Source: Oscillibacter sp. (GTDB lineage: Bacteria > Bacillota > Clostridia > Oscillospirales > Oscillospiraceae). From it: 6,511 bases of DNA. Under the pieces are notes generated by a model that saw only the letters and a program-made list of their open reading frames with translations, did not search any database and was not told the origin of the DNA. Each line of letters begins with the position of its first letter. The stretch's first letter is position 1. The translations under genes and the position numbers were made by a program. This document shows, in pieces, positions 4,733 through 6,511 of the stretch. The stretch spans positions 1-6,511 of the forward strand of contig JAAVHG010000121.1 in the NCBI GenBank assembly GCA_014799855.1. Reading direction: 5' to 3'.

Positions 4733-6511
4733 TCAGTCTCTGGCGTCCCACTCAGGGGTAACGTTTACATGCCAGGCATAATACCTGCCGCCGTCGATGT
4801 CAACTTCAAGCGACCGTGCCAGACTCACAGTCAACTGTTTGCTGTGCGCGATGCCGTTGGAGCCGCAGACGTTCGTGGTAAAGGTGATCTGCGCGCTGGT
4901 AACGTCCTCTATGGTAAATTCCAGCAGGCTTCCTATTGGCGTGTGTGTACCCGGATTAAGCCCATTCAGCGTAACTTTGTCCGCATTGCCAAGGATGCTC
5001 ATAAATTCCGTGCCCCGGCCGATGTTGGCGTAGGTAACGCCGCCGCTCGTCTGCTCCAGGTTAGGAGCAACATGGCTGTTTTGGCCCGCACCGCAGTAGT
5101 CCAGGGGATAGAAGCCCTGGCCAGTAGATCCGGTACTCTGCGTAACCACGCCGTAAAGATTGCCGCTGAACTGAATGGACAAGGTGCCGCTGAAGGTCGG
5201 CGATGTATCACTGACCTTCGAAGCAGCATAGGTGTTCGTCACCATCAGGAGGCTTCTGTCGGCCAGATAATAGGGCTGGGAGGCCCGGAAAGCGTCCTTG
5301 TCAGAGCTGCGGCCCACCGCCAGAAGGGTGTAGTACGTATTGGGCTCCATGTGATCGCTCAGGTAGATTACATCCGAGGTCGCGGTGGGGTTTGTCCCCG
5401 CGGTTGTGGGGGGCGGAACCGTCAGGGCGAAGCTGCCGGAATGTCCATAATAGGCGCCGGTGGTGGAGGTGGTGCGGATCAGCTGGGCCACCTGGTTTTT
5501 GGCAAATTCGTTAGCGTGGTTGTCGAAAATCGTGCCCTTGTGGCCGTCTATGCAGGTGGTCATCATGGCCTCCAGAATCGTTCCGCTCTGGCCCAAAGCG
5601 GGGAAACCGGAAAGGGAAGCTTCGTCCGAATACGCTCCTCCAAACATTTGCTGCTTGAAAATGGAGGTGGGGTCATTGAAAGCGTCGCTCTTAATAAGGA
5701 GATACTCTACATAGGAGCTTTTGTCTACGGTGATGGAGGCGGAATCGTTGCTGATATGGTTGATTTCAACCACGGGCCGGATGGCTTCCAGAGTGGTAAA
5801 CTGGAACACCATGGTTTCCGAGTTGTTTTTGGCGGTCTGAATGACCACGTAAAGGAAATAGGTGGTTAAAGGCGTCAGGTTGGGGATGGTGATGCTTCGG
5901 GACGCGTTCGCGGCGAGATTCTCCGTTCTGGCGCGGACGTCGCCGACCTCGTCGTAGGTAGTGTCCGTACGGGTTACAAAGCTGGTATTGGGATCTTCCA
6001 CCGCGACAAAGTCACCCTGCGTGATTCCCGTTGAGGGGAGAGCATTGCCATCCTGATCCAGGCCGGGGATCTTTTCAATCGGCACCTTTGTACTGGTGCC
6101 CGCGAAAGTAGGATCATGCGTACAGACATATCCGGTTCCGCTGCTGACGGTCCTGGACAAAGGAGCCGCCACGTAGCAGACGGCCTTTGCGTCGTGATCC
6201 AGCGATATCTGAATTTCAGCCGAGGTATCGCTGGGGAAGATATTGGGGAAGTTGTCTTTAATCTGGGGAATCAGGGTGTCCGAGAAGGTATGCCCGAGGG
6301 TAAAGGGTTCGGAGCCGGAATCCGCCTTTACGTTATTGCTGATGTTGATAGCGCCGTTCTCTAAGGCGTTTCTCATATTTTCATAGTTGTTGTTTGGCGA
6401 TGTCAAAGCCGCCCGGTCCAGCGCGTTGTTGCGGCCGGCAAGAACGACGAAGCCCATAGTTACGTCCTTATTCCAGGAGGTGCGGTCCACATTCTGCTCG
6501 ATGGAGTCCAC
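4733..6511 (-). CDS. large surface-type protein with fibronectin-III-like modules, C-terminal 592 residues (5' end outside the window)
   Basis: The reading frame is open to the right edge, and the first visible codon (GTG at 6511) gives no reason to be a start, so the gene is taken as 5'-partial. The visible part contains about three beta-sandwich modules. Each seems to open with a strand pair such as AEIQISLDHDAKAVCYVAAPL (about 98-118 of the visible part), ASITVDKSSYVEYLLIKSD (257-275) or GTLSIQFSGNLYGVVTQS (442-459). Modules 1 and 2 close with an Fn3-like stretch (IPNLTPLTTYFLYVV with FQFTTLEA at 209-243; MEPNTYYTLLAVGRSS at 388-403). The third is weaker (LNGLNPGT at 515-522). The protein ends in WHVNVTPEWDARD with no SLH domain, LPXTG signal or membrane segment, so any wall anchor must be near the unseen N-terminus, or the protein is released or held by a partner. 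The SLH gene follows 75 bp downstream on the same strand, which suggests a shared surface locus. No enzyme motif was recognised. Confidence 0.8.
   Translation of the reverse strand: MDSIEQNVDRTSWNKDVTMGFVVLAGRNNALDRAALTSPNNNYENMRNALENGAINISNNVKADSGSEPFTLGHTFSDTLIPQIKDNFPNIFPSDTSAEIQISLDHDAKAVCYVAAPLSRTVSSGTGYVCTHDPTFAGTSTKVPIEKIPGLDQDGNALPSTGITQGDFVAVEDPNTSFVTRTDTTYDEVGDVRARTENLAANASRSITIPNLTPLTTYFLYVVIQTAKNNSETMVFQFTTLEAIRPVVEINHISNDSASITVDKSSYVEYLLIKSDAFNDPTSIFKQQMFGGAYSDEASLSGFPALGQSGTILEAMMTTCIDGHKGTIFDNHANEFAKNQVAQLIRTTSTTGAYYGHSGSFALTVPPPTTAGTNPTATSDVIYLSDHMEPNTYYTLLAVGRSSDKDAFRASQPYYLADRSLLMVTNTYAASKVSDTSPTFSGTLSIQFSGNLYGVVTQSTGSTGQGFYPLDYCGAGQNSHVAPNLEQTSGGVTYANIGRGTEFMSILGNADKVTLNGLNPGTHTPIGSLLEFTIEDVTSAQITFTTNVCGSNGIAHSKQLTVSLARSLEVDIDGGRYYAWHVNVTPEWDARD

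Noticed and set aside
4545..4751. A 68-codon minus-strand frame across the gap between the two surface genes
   Set aside because: It overlaps the signal peptide region of the SLH gene in another frame and crosses the terminator hairpin, and its product has no protein-like character.
4769..5869. A 366-codon open frame on the plus strand opposite the Fn3-like gene
   Set aside because: It has no recognisable domain or convincing ribosome binding site, and lies entirely antisense to a coherent surface-protein frame.

Overview
The window looks like accessory or surface-locus DNA from a low- to mid-GC Gram-positive anaerobe, most likely a clostridial gut-type Firmicute such as an Oscillospiraceae member. 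The evidence is a large secreted protein with bacterial Ig-like domains and three C-terminal SLH domains, strong AGGAG-type ribosome binding sites, and an IS5-family insertion sequence end. The taxon is an inference, because no phylogenetic marker gene is present.

Left edge (1 to about 111): the 5' end of an insertion sequence, with the first 15 codons of its transposase on the minus strand (MEASYHRHDISDEVW), its ribosome binding site and an extended -10 promoter. The element abuts, and appears to have cut, an AT-rich (about 35% GC) GNAT acetyltransferase gene on the plus strand. Only the part from about 112 to 579 survives. Past it, a perfect 38-bp palindrome (613-650) is a likely bidirectional terminator between the convergent genes.

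Centre (791-4657, minus): one 1288-residue secreted S-layer-associated protein. It has a signal peptide, five Big_2-like Ig domains, five tandem modules of about 120 residues that each carry one Cys at the same place, and three SLH domains for binding the secondary cell-wall polymer.

Right (4733-6511, minus): the C-terminal 592 residues of a second surface-type protein with about three fibronectin-III-like modules. Its 5' end lies outside the window. A GC-rich hairpin with a U-rich tail sits in the 75-bp gap between the two genes. The pair is probably a two-gene surface locus in which the hairpin ends or damps transcription before the SLH gene.

No RNA gene, CRISPR array or defined enzyme pathway is visible. 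The most unusual material is the cysteine-bearing tandem module array and the cleanly readable insertion of an IS into the acetyltransferase gene.
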